A stretch of DNA of 36,892 bases from CAYJDG01 sp964368875 (GTDB taxonomy: Bacteria > Pseudomonadota > Alphaproteobacteria > Micavibrionales > Micavibrionaceae): positions 1 through 36,892 of the forward strand of contig CAYJDG010000021.1 in NCBI GenBank assembly GCA_964368875.1, written 5' to 3'. Positions 1 through 6,762 of this stretch are shown here, in pieces. The notes under the pieces are model-generated. The model did no database searches. It was not told the origin of the DNA and was given only the letters and a program-made list of their open reading frames with translations. The number at the start of each line of letters is the position of its first letter. Position 1 is the first letter of the stretch. Position numbers and translations under genes: made by a program.

Positions 1-209
1 TTCCCTGCGATGGCCCTCAGGTCTTCTGCCTGAAACGGTACGCTCAGCCCATCGGCACGCAGCTTGGTCTGGGCGCTGCCAGAAATTAGTCTGACGACGG
101 GCGTTTCATGCATAACATCTTTGATAGAAGTGCTAACGTGATTGTTTAGATTACCGTTGGCCCCGGTGAAGGCGATGATTAAAGCAGTGGTCGTTGACGC
201 AACATCCAT
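1..209 (-). CDS. Partial small protein of unknown function (third tandem paralogue)
   Basis: The reading frame starts at an ATG at 209-207 and stays open to the left edge, so the C-terminal part is missing. The start lies 16 bases after the stop of the preceding gene and follows a purine-rich AAAGAGAA stretch that can serve as ribosome binding site. The visible 69 residues begin with a short hydrophobic segment ending in A-F-T-G-A-N-G-N, followed by T-P-V-V and then D-G-L-S-V-P with an acidic helix. The same order is found in the two genes upstream of it (226-591 and 592-924), so I read all three as members of one family in one operon. I do not recognise the family and assign no function. Confidence 0.55.
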   Translation of the reverse strand, partial: MDVASTTTALIIAFTGANGNLNNHVSTSIKDVMHETPVVRLISGSAQTKLRADGLSVPFQAEDLRAIAG

Positions 210-225
210 ATGATCCCAGTTCTCT

Positions 226-591
226 TTAAGGACAGGAAAATTCAAAACGGTAATAAGGCTTCCAGTCAATTTTCATTGCAGGTCCCTCAGAAATGACTGG
301 CGCACCAAAGGATGTGTTCGTTGTCAGCGTGCACTTAGTCTGGGTAGCGATAGCCTGAGCAATCTGCGCAACTTCATCTGATGACACGGGCGCATCGGAG
401 TCGTCTTTACGGCCTATGCGGGTCAGCACAAAATCATGTGTACTGCTGCGAATGCCGCTTTGAAATTTATTTGCGACGATTTCATGACGGGTAAGGGCTT
501 GCGCAGCGGCGGTCTCCATCTCGATCGGTGACGGAATATTTCCGCCTGCCGCCGTCGTAAAGACCAGCATCATCTGCGCAAGTGTATTCAT
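226..591 (-). CDS. Small protein of unknown function (second tandem paralogue)
   Basis: 121 residues. The ATG directly follows the TAG of the upstream gene with no spacer, so translation is probably coupled. The N-terminus has a short hydrophobic stretch (residues 7-12) followed by T-A-A-G-G-N, too short for a clear signal peptide. The middle is hydrophilic. The C-terminal third carries a helix with E-V-A-Q-I-A, a K-C-T motif and an ending of P-Y-Y-R-F-E-F-S-C-P. This matches the C-terminus of the neighbour at 592-924 (G-C-T and P-Y-K-V-T-Y-T-G-C), which suggests a conserved pair of cysteines. The family is not recognised; a small secreted or surface protein is one possibility, but nothing here proves it. 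Confidence 0.6.
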   Translation of the reverse strand: MNTLAQMMLVFTTAAGGNIPSPIEMETAAAQALTRHEIVANKFQSGIRSSTHDFVLTRIGRKDDSDAPVSSDEVAQIAQAIATQTKCTLTTNTSFGAPVISEGPAMKIDWKPYYRFEFSCP

Positions 592-924
592 CTATTTTAT
601 AATGCAGCCAGTGTAGGTCACTTTATATGGGGAGATGGACATGACCATTCTACCGTTCGCGGCCAAGCCTTTTTCAGGTGTGCCTCCGGTTACTGGGCTT
701 GCTGTACAACCATGTTTTTCCGTCAGGGTTTTTGAAACTGCGCCGACTTGGGCCGGGGTGATGCCGCGATCAAGAGCGACATTCAATGTGCCGGGGGCAG
801 CAGCAGAGACGATGGGTGTCTGGTTGGTGGCTGTACGAACGGCATCGGAACCGGCAGCTTCAAGAGCTGGGCCACCTGCTTGGTTGGCAAATACGAGAAC
901 GAGAACTGGAAGTGGACCGGCCAT
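592..924 (-). CDS. Small protein of unknown function (first tandem paralogue)
   Basis: 110 residues. A GTG at 936 is possible, but I choose the ATG at 924 because GAGGA sits seven bases upstream of it. The first 15 residues are hydrophobic (P-L-P-V-L-V-L-V-F) and run into A-N-Q-A-G-G-P, so this could be a weak signal or membrane-interacting segment without the usual basic start. The C-terminal half has a G-C-T motif and ends P-Y-K-V-T-Y-T-G-C-I-I-K, matching the downstream gene. It is the promoter-proximal member of a three-gene set that runs off the window. The set follows smpB on the same strand, separated from it by a terminator-like hairpin. Function unknown. Confidence 0.6.
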   Translation of the reverse strand: MAGPLPVLVLVFANQAGGPALEAAGSDAVRTATNQTPIVSAAAPGTLNVALDRGITPAQVGAVSKTLTEKHGCTASPVTGGTPEKGLAANGRMVMSISPYKVTYTGCIIK

Positions 925-979
925 AATTTTCCTCACGAGTTGGTAAAAATGAAGAGACAGTATTATCCATATTTATGTC

Positions 980-1018
980 AAAACGCAAGTTCTGCTCACA
1001 AAAGGCAGGAAACTTGCG
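980..1018 (-). terminator. Rho-independent terminator after smpB
   Basis: On the minus strand CGCAAGTT (1018-1011) pairs with AACTTGCG (991-984), and an inner CTGC/GCAG pair extends the stem. The right arm is followed at once by TTTT (983-980). It lies five bases past the smpB stop and before the small-gene operon, so it should end the dapA-smpB transcript. The T-run is short. Confidence 0.6.
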
Positions 1019-1022
1019 AAAG

Positions 1023-1520
1023 TTAGGACTGATTTTTGAGGATTCGGGTCTTTTCCCGGTTCCAGTCGCGCTTTTTGATGTCTTCGCGCTTGTCGCGTTC
1101 CTGCTTACCCTTGGCGAGCGCGAGCTGGACTTTGGCGAGACCGCGGCTGTTGAAATAAAGGCTGACCGGAACCAGCGTATAGCCATCGCGCCGGATCGAG
1201 CCGAGCATCTTACCCAGTTCCTTTTTCTTCACCAAAAGTTTGCGGTGGCGGCGCGGGTCGTGCTGAAGGTGAGGACCTGCCGGATTATAAGGCGCAATGT
1301 AGGAATTATAGAGCCACAACTCACCCTGTCTTTCCCCGGCGAAGGACTCGCTTAAGGAACACTGACCATGGCGCAGCGATTTGACTTCGGTTCCGGTCAG
1401 CATGATCCCGGCTTCGAATTTTTCCTCGAGAAAATAGTCGTACCGTGCGCGACGATTTTCCGCGACGGTGTGATTGACCGAAATCAGGGCCTTGGACTTA
1501 TCTTTTTTGGTATTAGCCAT
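1023..1520 (-). CDS. smpB: SsrA-binding protein SmpB
   Basis: 165 residues, the usual length. SmpB binds tmRNA and brings it to stalled ribosomes for trans-translation in the cytoplasm. Family features visible here are V-A-E-N-R-R-A-R-Y-D-Y near the N-terminus, G-T-E-V-K-S-L-R, the H-D-P-R-R-x-R-K-L-L segment, and a basic C-terminal tail ending K-K-R-D-W-N-R-E-K. The frame is open further upstream, but that extension lies within dapA in another frame and has no family resemblance, so I start at the ATG at 1520 (M-A-N-T-K-K). That start overlaps the end of dapA by eight bases, which indicates a dapA-smpB operon with coupled translation. No tmRNA gene is seen in the window. Confidence 0.95.
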   Translation of the reverse strand: MANTKKDKSKALISVNHTVAENRRARYDYFLEEKFEAGIMLTGTEVKSLRHGQCSLSESFAGERQGELWLYNSYIAPYNPAGPHLQHDPRRHRKLLVKKKELGKMLGSIRRDGYTLVPVSLYFNSRGLAKVQLALAKGKQERDKREDIKKRDWNREKTRILKNQS

Positions 1521-2418
1521 GAGCGCGAAGCTTTGCGACATCACCGGCACCGATACCGGCTGCGGCGAGTGCCTGATCGACGATCTTGCGGGCCCCAGGT
1601 GTTGCCGGCAGCAGCGGCAAACGCACTTCATCGGTGCACAGGCCAAGCGTAGAACAAGCATATTTCACAGGTGCGGGCGAGCTCTCGCAGAACATGGCAA
1701 TATGCAGAGGGGCCAGTTGTTCCTGTAATTGCGCGAAGCGCGCGAGATCTTTTTCAGCCCACGCGTTTTGCATCTGAGCACACAGCGCAGGCGCGGCATT
1801 AGATGTCACCGAAATGCAGCCTTGCGCCCCTTGCGCCAAAAAAGCTCCGGCCACGCCATCATCTCCTGACAGGATCACGAAATCTTTTTTGACGCGCGGC
1901 TTGATCAGGCTGGCGCGTGCCGTATCGGTCACGGCATCCTTGATCGCGGCGATGCGGGGCAGGGCGGCGAGGCGTACGACGACGTCGACGCTGATTTCCA
2001 CAACGGTGCGGCCCGGAACATTGTACAGAACGATCGGCAGCCCGGTTGAGTCATGAACGGCTTTATAATGAGCGTACAGACCTTCCTGAGTTGGCTTGTT
2101 ATAATACGGCGCAGCCAGCAGGGCGGCATCGGCCCCACAGGATTCGGCCATCTGGGTCAGTTCAATGGCTTTCTTGGTCGAGTTCGACCCAGTTCCTGCG
2201 ATCACGGGGACGCGTTTGTTTGCGACCTTGACGCAGGCGGTAATAAGCCCTTTTATTTCCTCATCGGAGAGCGTCGGTGATTCTCCTGTCGTGCCACAAG
2301 GAACCAGCCCGTGCGTCCCCTGTTCGATTTGCCACTCAACCAGATTTTCAAACGCCTTCCAGTCCACTTCGCCGTTGCGAAAGGGAGTGATCAGGGCGGT
2401 GATGGATCCGTGCAGCAT
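1513..2418 (-). CDS. dapA: 4-hydroxy-tetrahydrodipicolinate synthase DapA
   Basis: 301 residues. DapA condenses pyruvate with aspartate semialdehyde, the first committed step of the diaminopimelate and lysine pathway. The family signature G-T-T-G-E is at residues 42-46, the catalytic Tyr132 sits in L-Y-N-V-P-G-R-T, and the Schiff-base Lys160 in A-A-I-K-D-A. The ATG at 2418 has AGAGGAC a few bases upstream. A possible promoter on the minus strand (TGGACA at 2474-2469, GATAAT at 2453-2448, with a short 15-base spacer) would lie inside the signal-peptide coding region of the divergent transglycosylase gene. The 3' end overlaps smpB. Confidence 0.96.
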   Translation of the reverse strand: MLHGSITALITPFRNGEVDWKAFENLVEWQIEQGTHGLVPCGTTGESPTLSDEEIKGLITACVKVANKRVPVIAGTGSNSTKKAIELTQMAESCGADAALLAAPYYNKPTQEGLYAHYKAVHDSTGLPIVLYNVPGRTVVEISVDVVVRLAALPRIAAIKDAVTDTARASLIKPRVKKDFVILSGDDGVAGAFLAQGAQGCISVTSNAAPALCAQMQNAWAEKDLARFAQLQEQLAPLHIAMFCESSPAPVKYACSTLGLCTDEVRLPLLPATPGARKIVDQALAAAGIGAGDVAKLRAHG

Positions 2419-4377
2419 AATAGTCCTCTTGTCTCTAAGACCCGCAGATTATCGACTGTTTTGCTCGCTGTCCATGTTTTCGCTAGCTTATCTGTGATGA
2501 TTCCACAGGTTGCCGCCGCGCAAACCGCGTCCGCAGGCAATCCGAGCACTTCGGCACTGCTGGAGATGACACGGGGCAGCTGGGCCACAGCCCGCACGCT
2601 CGTCCAGCAAAGCCGCGATCCGACGCTGGTCACGATGTATGAGTGGATGCTCTACCGTGAAAACTTCACCGGGTTGCCGTTTGAACGTATCGCTGCGTTT
2701 GTACGAAAACATCCGCAATGGCCTGATCTCGATGAGGTCAAGGCGACCGCCGAGCGCAATATGCCGCCGAATTATCCGGCAGCCGAAACGCTGGCATGGT
2801 TCCAGGCCAATCCACCTGTCACGGGTGACGGGTTGAAGCGTTACGTCGATCTGCTGCTTCTGTCGCGGCGGCAGGAAGAGGCGATTGCCGTCCTGCGCGA
2901 CCGCTGGCCGGAAGTCGTCGCCCGTCCTGACACACAGGCCAGTATCGTCAAAGGTTACAACGCTCTGCTCACAGCAGATACACACCGCCGCCGCCTTGAT
3001 TACCTTCTGTTCCATGGTGACGATTCAACTGCGCGGTCTTATGCAGCGTTACTTGGTGATGGGTATGTGAGACTCGTCGAAGCCCGGATCGCGCTCGAGA
3101 ACGGCCGTAAGAATGCTGCCGGGTTAGTCGACCGTGTCCCAGCCAGCCTCGCCCGCGATCCCGGCCTTCAGTTCGAGCGCCTGCGCTGGCGCCGCAAGAA
3201 TGATCAGGATGCAGGTGCAATTGCCATTCTGAATGCGCAGCCACCAATCACACAGATTTCCAATCCTGAAGACTGGTGGAAAGAGCGCAACATCGTCGTG
3301 CGCCGTCTGATCGAAGAGAAAAATTATAAAGCGGCGTATACAATGGCTGCCGCGCACAATCAGATGGACGGCCCGGAATATGCCGATGCTGAATGGATCT
3401 GCGGCTGGCTGCAACTTCGCTTTCTTGGCAATCCGGCCAAAGCTGCAGAACACTTTAATGATATGTATGGTCGCGTCAAGACAGCCATCAGCAAGGGCCG
3501 GGCCGCCTACTGGGGAGGCCGCGCCGCCGAAGCAATGGGTCAGCCGGAACAAGCCGCCAACTGGTACAAGATTGCCGCTCAGTATCCCAAGGTTTACTAC
3601 GGTCAGCTGGCGGCGCTCAGATTGCCTCAAGGGCAGGCGTATCGCCCTGTGACAGTCGTGGCGACGCCAACAGACTTGATGCGTATGAACAGCGACGAAC
3701 TGGTGCGCGGTATCAAACTTGCGAATACCGCAGGTCTCGATCAGCTGCGGCGTAAACTCATTAATGCCAAAGTCGAAACGATTCAGAATTCGGCCGACTG
3801 GAAAGCCTTCGCCGAAATTCTCGTCGGTATCGGCCTGCGCCATGAGGCCGTACGGGTCGCCAAAAAAGCAGCAGGTAAAAACGTCTTCCTTGATGTCGAA
3901 GCGTATCCGAAACTGAACAGATACTTTGCCAATGTCGCGGTCGATATGGCGCTTGCCCATGCCGTAATCCGGCAGGAAAGCGAATTTGACCAATATGCGC
4001 GCAGCCCGTCAGGCGCGCTCGGCTTGATGCAGCTGATGCCTGCAACCGCCAAGGATGTCGCGAAGAAAAAAGGCTTTTCGCATCAGACTGGTTGGCTGAC
4101 CAGCAAACCCGAGCACAATATCCTCTTGGGCAGCACTTATTTGAATATGCTGCTGAACAGCTACAACGGCTCATATCCGCTTGTGCTCGCGGCGTATAAC
4201 GCCGGGGGTGGGCGCGTCAATCAGTGGCTGAAGGCCAACGGTGATCCACGTGCGGGCCGGGTTGACTGGGTCGACTGGATTGAACTCATTCCCATCTACG
4301 AGACGCGCAATTACGTTCAACGCGTGATGGAATCCTATGTCGTCTACAATGAATACATGGGTATGAAGAAACGCTGA
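2410..4377 (+). CDS. slt: Soluble lytic murein transglycosylase (Slt70 type)
   Basis: Cleaves the MurNAc-GlcNAc bond of peptidoglycan with 1,6-anhydro product formation, in the periplasm. The long alpha-helical N-terminal region is typical of the Slt superhelix. The catalytic domain is at the C-terminus, with Glu523 in R-Q-E-S-E-F, then G-A-L-G-L-M-Q-L-M-P-A-T-A and A-Y-N-A-G-G-G-R-V. The start is uncertain. There is no ATG ahead of the hydrophobic segment close to it; the GTG at 2410 gives a good signal peptide (K-T-R-R, a hydrophobic core, then A-A-A-Q) and about 656 residues, but only a weak ribosome site. An ATG at 2311 lies deep within dapA on the other strand and is unlikely. With the GTG start the gene overlaps the dapA 5' end by nine bases. 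Confidence 0.92.
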   Translation: MQHNSPLVSKTRRLSTVLLAVHVFASLSVMIPQVAAAQTASAGNPSTSALLEMTRGSWATARTLVQQSRDPTLVTMYEWMLYRENFTGLPFERIAAFVRKHPQWPDLDEVKATAERNMPPNYPAAETLAWFQANPPVTGDGLKRYVDLLLLSRRQEEAIAVLRDRWPEVVARPDTQASIVKGYNALLTADTHRRRLDYLLFHGDDSTARSYAALLGDGYVRLVEARIALENGRKNAAGLVDRVPASLARDPGLQFERLRWRRKNDQDAGAIAILNAQPPITQISNPEDWWKERNIVVRRLIEEKNYKAAYTMAAAHNQMDGPEYADAEWICGWLQLRFLGNPAKAAEHFNDMYGRVKTAISKGRAAYWGGRAAEAMGQPEQAANWYKIAAQYPKVYYGQLAALRLPQGQAYRPVTVVATPTDLMRMNSDELVRGIKLANTAGLDQLRRKLINAKVETIQNSADWKAFAEILVGIGLRHEAVRVAKKAAGKNVFLDVEAYPKLNRYFANVAVDMALAHAVIRQESEFDQYARSPSGALGLMQLMPATAKDVAKKKGFSHQTGWLTSKPEHNILLGSTYLNMLLNSYNGSYPLVLAAYNAGGGRVNQWLKANGDPRAGRVDWVDWIELIPIYETRNYVQRVMESYVVYNEYMGMKKR

Positions 4378-4447
4378 TTAATCGTTTTTTTAAAACCTTC
4401 GGTGAACAATAGAGATATACCTGTCTTTATTTCGCCACCGGGTAATC

Positions 4448-4693
4448 ATGGAACATATTCCCCTCGCGACACCAGCCCCGCATATGGTCGAACAACTCAC
4501 ACCGCGCGAACGCGATGTGCTCGTCTATCTTTGTCAGGGATTATCAAACCGGGCGATTGCCGATCATTTGCAGTTGCAGGTCGTGACGATCAAACTGCAT
4601 GTGCGCGGCATTTGCCGCAAGCTCAATGCTGCTAATCGCACACAGGCAGCACTGACTGCATTGCGCCTTGGCTTGATCACCACTCAGGTTTGA
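4448..4693 (+). CDS. Orphan LuxR/GerE-type HTH DNA-binding protein
   Basis: 81 residues, made of little more than one GerE helix-turn-helix. It shows L-T-P-R-E-R-D-V-L, G-L-S-N-R-A-I-A-D-H-L, V-T-I-K-L-H-V-R-G-I and K-L-N-A-A-N-R-T-Q-A at about residues 17-70. The recognition helix T-I-K-L-H-V-R differs from the more common T-V-K-x-H. No receiver or autoinducer-binding domain precedes it, so any signal input must come from a partner or from expression level. It overlaps the convergent membrane-protein gene by ten bases at its 3' end. The target genes cannot be inferred. Confidence 0.8.
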   Translation: MEHIPLATPAPHMVEQLTPRERDVLVYLCQGLSNRAIADHLQLQVVTIKLHVRGICRKLNAANRTQAALTALRLGLITTQV

Positions 4694-6762
4694 GTGCGCC
4701 GACCCTCGGCCCACCAGCCAAGAACGATCATCAAAAATGCGGCAAGCAATCCAAGCGCAGGCGGCAAGACCGGATTTTGTTCTGTCCCGGTTACAACTGT
4801 ACTGTTGTTCTGACGGAGGCCCAGCCAGCTGCGCCCGCCATAGTCGCGGTCAGGTTCACGCAAACGAATTTCGGGCTGCGGTGTATCCTCAAGACGTATG
4901 GAGGCACCCTTGGTTTGTTTAATCAAGGCGGTCATTGGCTCGGCACTCGCGATCAGGTCGCGCAGTTCCGGGGAATTGGTATCGCCATACGACACCATAC
5001 GGCGATGTGTCCCGCTCGAAAATTCATAGATGCCCTGATCGGTTGCGGTGATATTGGCGCTCAGCCAGCCATCCTCGCGCGGCGCGAGCTTGATTTTTTC
5101 AATGCTGCCATCCGGTTTGGTCATCGTGACCGGCTCGACTTCTTCTTTTAACTGGCGACGGCGCACGGTCAGGGTCTGGCCGTCGGCGCGGGCGTCGAGC
5201 GCATCTTCTTCCAGTTCCGGCTCTTTCATCAGCCAGTGAACGATCCGGCGGAGCAATTCTTCGGTCGGTCCGCCGCCATCATAGCCGCGCGACCACAGCC
5301 AGATCTGATCACTTGCCAGTTGTGCAATCCGGCCTTTGCCAACACGGTTCACGATCAGGAGAGGATTACCCCCGGTCGCCGTCATCAAAACATCGCCCTG
5401 AATGACGCTGACTGGCACGAATTGCAGCCATGCGCCCCAAACCGGGTTGCTGGCTATCGTCTGCGTCACCGGATGGATTTTTCCGATGGCAGTGACCAGT
5501 GGTTTAAACGGTCCTTCAATCACCAATCCGTTGGGCTTGATCGGGAAGATGGTGCCGAGCGCAGTGTTATATAGACTTTCATCAGTACCAAAAGTCGGTC
5601 CACTGACTTCGAGGAGTGCGCCGCCTTCTTCAACATAGTTGCGGATATTCTGAAAGTACAAATCCGGCAAAAGTTTATTGAGATGAAAGCGATCAAGCAC
5701 GATCAGGTCGAATTCTTTCAGTTTGATTTCAAACAATTCGCGGATTGGGAAGGCAATCAGGGAAAGCTCGCGCTGTGGCACGACATCACGCTCGAGCGGG
5801 CTGCGCAGAATAGTGAAGTGCACGAGGTCAACGCCGCTATCGGCTTTAAACAGATCGCGCCAGGTCCGGCCCCCGGCATGTGGCTCACCAGATACCAGCA
5901 GAACCTTGAGGCGGTCGCGCACACCAGTGACCGAGAACACGGCGCGGTTGTTAAGCGTAGTGAGTTCGCCTTTATCTTCAGGAATGGTCATTTCGTAGAC
6001 GTTCTGGCCGGGATACGGCACCGGAATTTCCCATGTCTGCTTCATATTGGCGGCAATCGTTGACGTGCGCGTCGTGCCATCGGGGCTGCGCAGGGTAACA
6101 TCGATATTCTGACCGTATGGTCCGCCCGGATTATCAATGCGGAAGGTCAGTTGCAGCGTCTGCCCGGTCAGGCCATAGGTCGGGGCCTTAAGGAGGCGGA
6201 TCTGCAAATCATGATCATCCTTTTTCCCGGTCATCAGCAGATGCACGGGTTCATGCCCTTTGCCCACGCTCGCCGGAATATCGGTGATCCGCCCATCGGA
6301 TAGTATGATCGTTCCGGCACGGCGGTTGGCAGGAACGTCGGCGAAGCCACTTTCATAGGTATCGAACAGAGCCGTTTCGGTTACAGGTGTCGTTGTGCTG
6401 CCCTGCGTTTCGCGCACGCGCAGTTCAATGCCGGGGCGGCGTTCAAGCTGCTGCCTGATCCAGCCAAGTGCCGCATCGGTCATTGCCGGGCGGCCCGCCA
6501 GCATCTGGCTCGGGCTGCGATCTACAATAACAAGGGCCACATCTGGTGTGTGTTCGCGCTTTTCTGTAACTATCGCCGGATTGGCCAGCACGGCGAATAA
6601 AACAATGGCCGCCGCCACGCGCCATACTGCGCGCCAGCCATTCTGCCACAGCATCAACGCGCTCAGAATGATAATTACAGCCCCCGCCATCAGCAGAAGC
6701 TGTCCGTCGATCAGCGGATCGGCGATAAGATGCAGCGAAGTGAAGCTGGCGCTCTGTGTCAT
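4684..6762 (-). CDS. Membrane protein with VWA-like and glutamine-amidotransferase-like folds, last gene of MoxR operon
   Basis: 692 residues. Two membrane segments lie near the N-terminus (about 21-38 and 47-63) and one near the C-terminus. A D-R-S-P-S stretch at residues 81-85, after a V-A-L-V-I-V strand, fits the DxSxS metal-binding motif of von Willebrand A domains. The middle, around V-L-L-V-S-G-E-P-H and I-R-N-Y-V-E-E-G-G-A-L-L-E-V-S-G, resembles the class I glutamine-amidotransferase-like domain seen in homologues of such operons, without an obvious catalytic Cys. Its start overlaps the end of the DUF4159 gene by four bases. It probably forms an envelope complex with the proteins of this operon. 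The exact role of the family is not known. Confidence 0.75.
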   Translation of the reverse strand: MTQSASFTSLHLIADPLIDGQLLLMAGAVIIILSALMLWQNGWRAVWRVAAAIVLFAVLANPAIVTEKREHTPDVALVIVDRSPSQMLAGRPAMTDAALGWIRQQLERRPGIELRVRETQGSTTTPVTETALFDTYESGFADVPANRRAGTIILSDGRITDIPASVGKGHEPVHLLMTGKKDDHDLQIRLLKAPTYGLTGQTLQLTFRIDNPGGPYGQNIDVTLRSPDGTTRTSTIAANMKQTWEIPVPYPGQNVYEMTIPEDKGELTTLNNRAVFSVTGVRDRLKVLLVSGEPHAGGRTWRDLFKADSGVDLVHFTILRSPLERDVVPQRELSLIAFPIRELFEIKLKEFDLIVLDRFHLNKLLPDLYFQNIRNYVEEGGALLEVSGPTFGTDESLYNTALGTIFPIKPNGLVIEGPFKPLVTAIGKIHPVTQTIASNPVWGAWLQFVPVSVIQGDVLMTATGGNPLLIVNRVGKGRIAQLASDQIWLWSRGYDGGGPTEELLRRIVHWLMKEPELEEDALDARADGQTLTVRRRQLKEEVEPVTMTKPDGSIEKIKLAPREDGWLSANITATDQGIYEFSSGTHRRMVSYGDTNSPELRDLIASAEPMTALIKQTKGASIRLEDTPQPEIRLREPDRDYGGRSWLGLRQNNSTVVTGTEQNPVLPPALGLLAAFLMIVLGWWAEGRRTQT

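Noticed and set aside
635..946. Plus-strand frame opposite the small paralogues
   Set aside because: The minus-strand frames form a paralogous set with tight coupling and a ribosome site; the plus-strand frame has neither.
1521..1661. Upstream extension of smpB
   Set aside because: It is within dapA in another frame and is Cys/Arg-rich without family similarity.
2311..2409. Upstream extension of the transglycosylase gene to an ATG at 2311
   Set aside because: It lies antisense inside the conserved dapA start and has no signal-peptide character; the GTG at 2410 gives a normal signal peptide.
3124..3993. Minus-strand open frame opposite the transglycosylase gene
   Set aside because: Antisense shadow; the sense frame carries all transglycosylase motifs.
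4378..4393. TTAA pair and T-run after the transglycosylase gene, as CtrA box or terminator
   Set aside because: The spacing is eight and no stem precedes the T-run.
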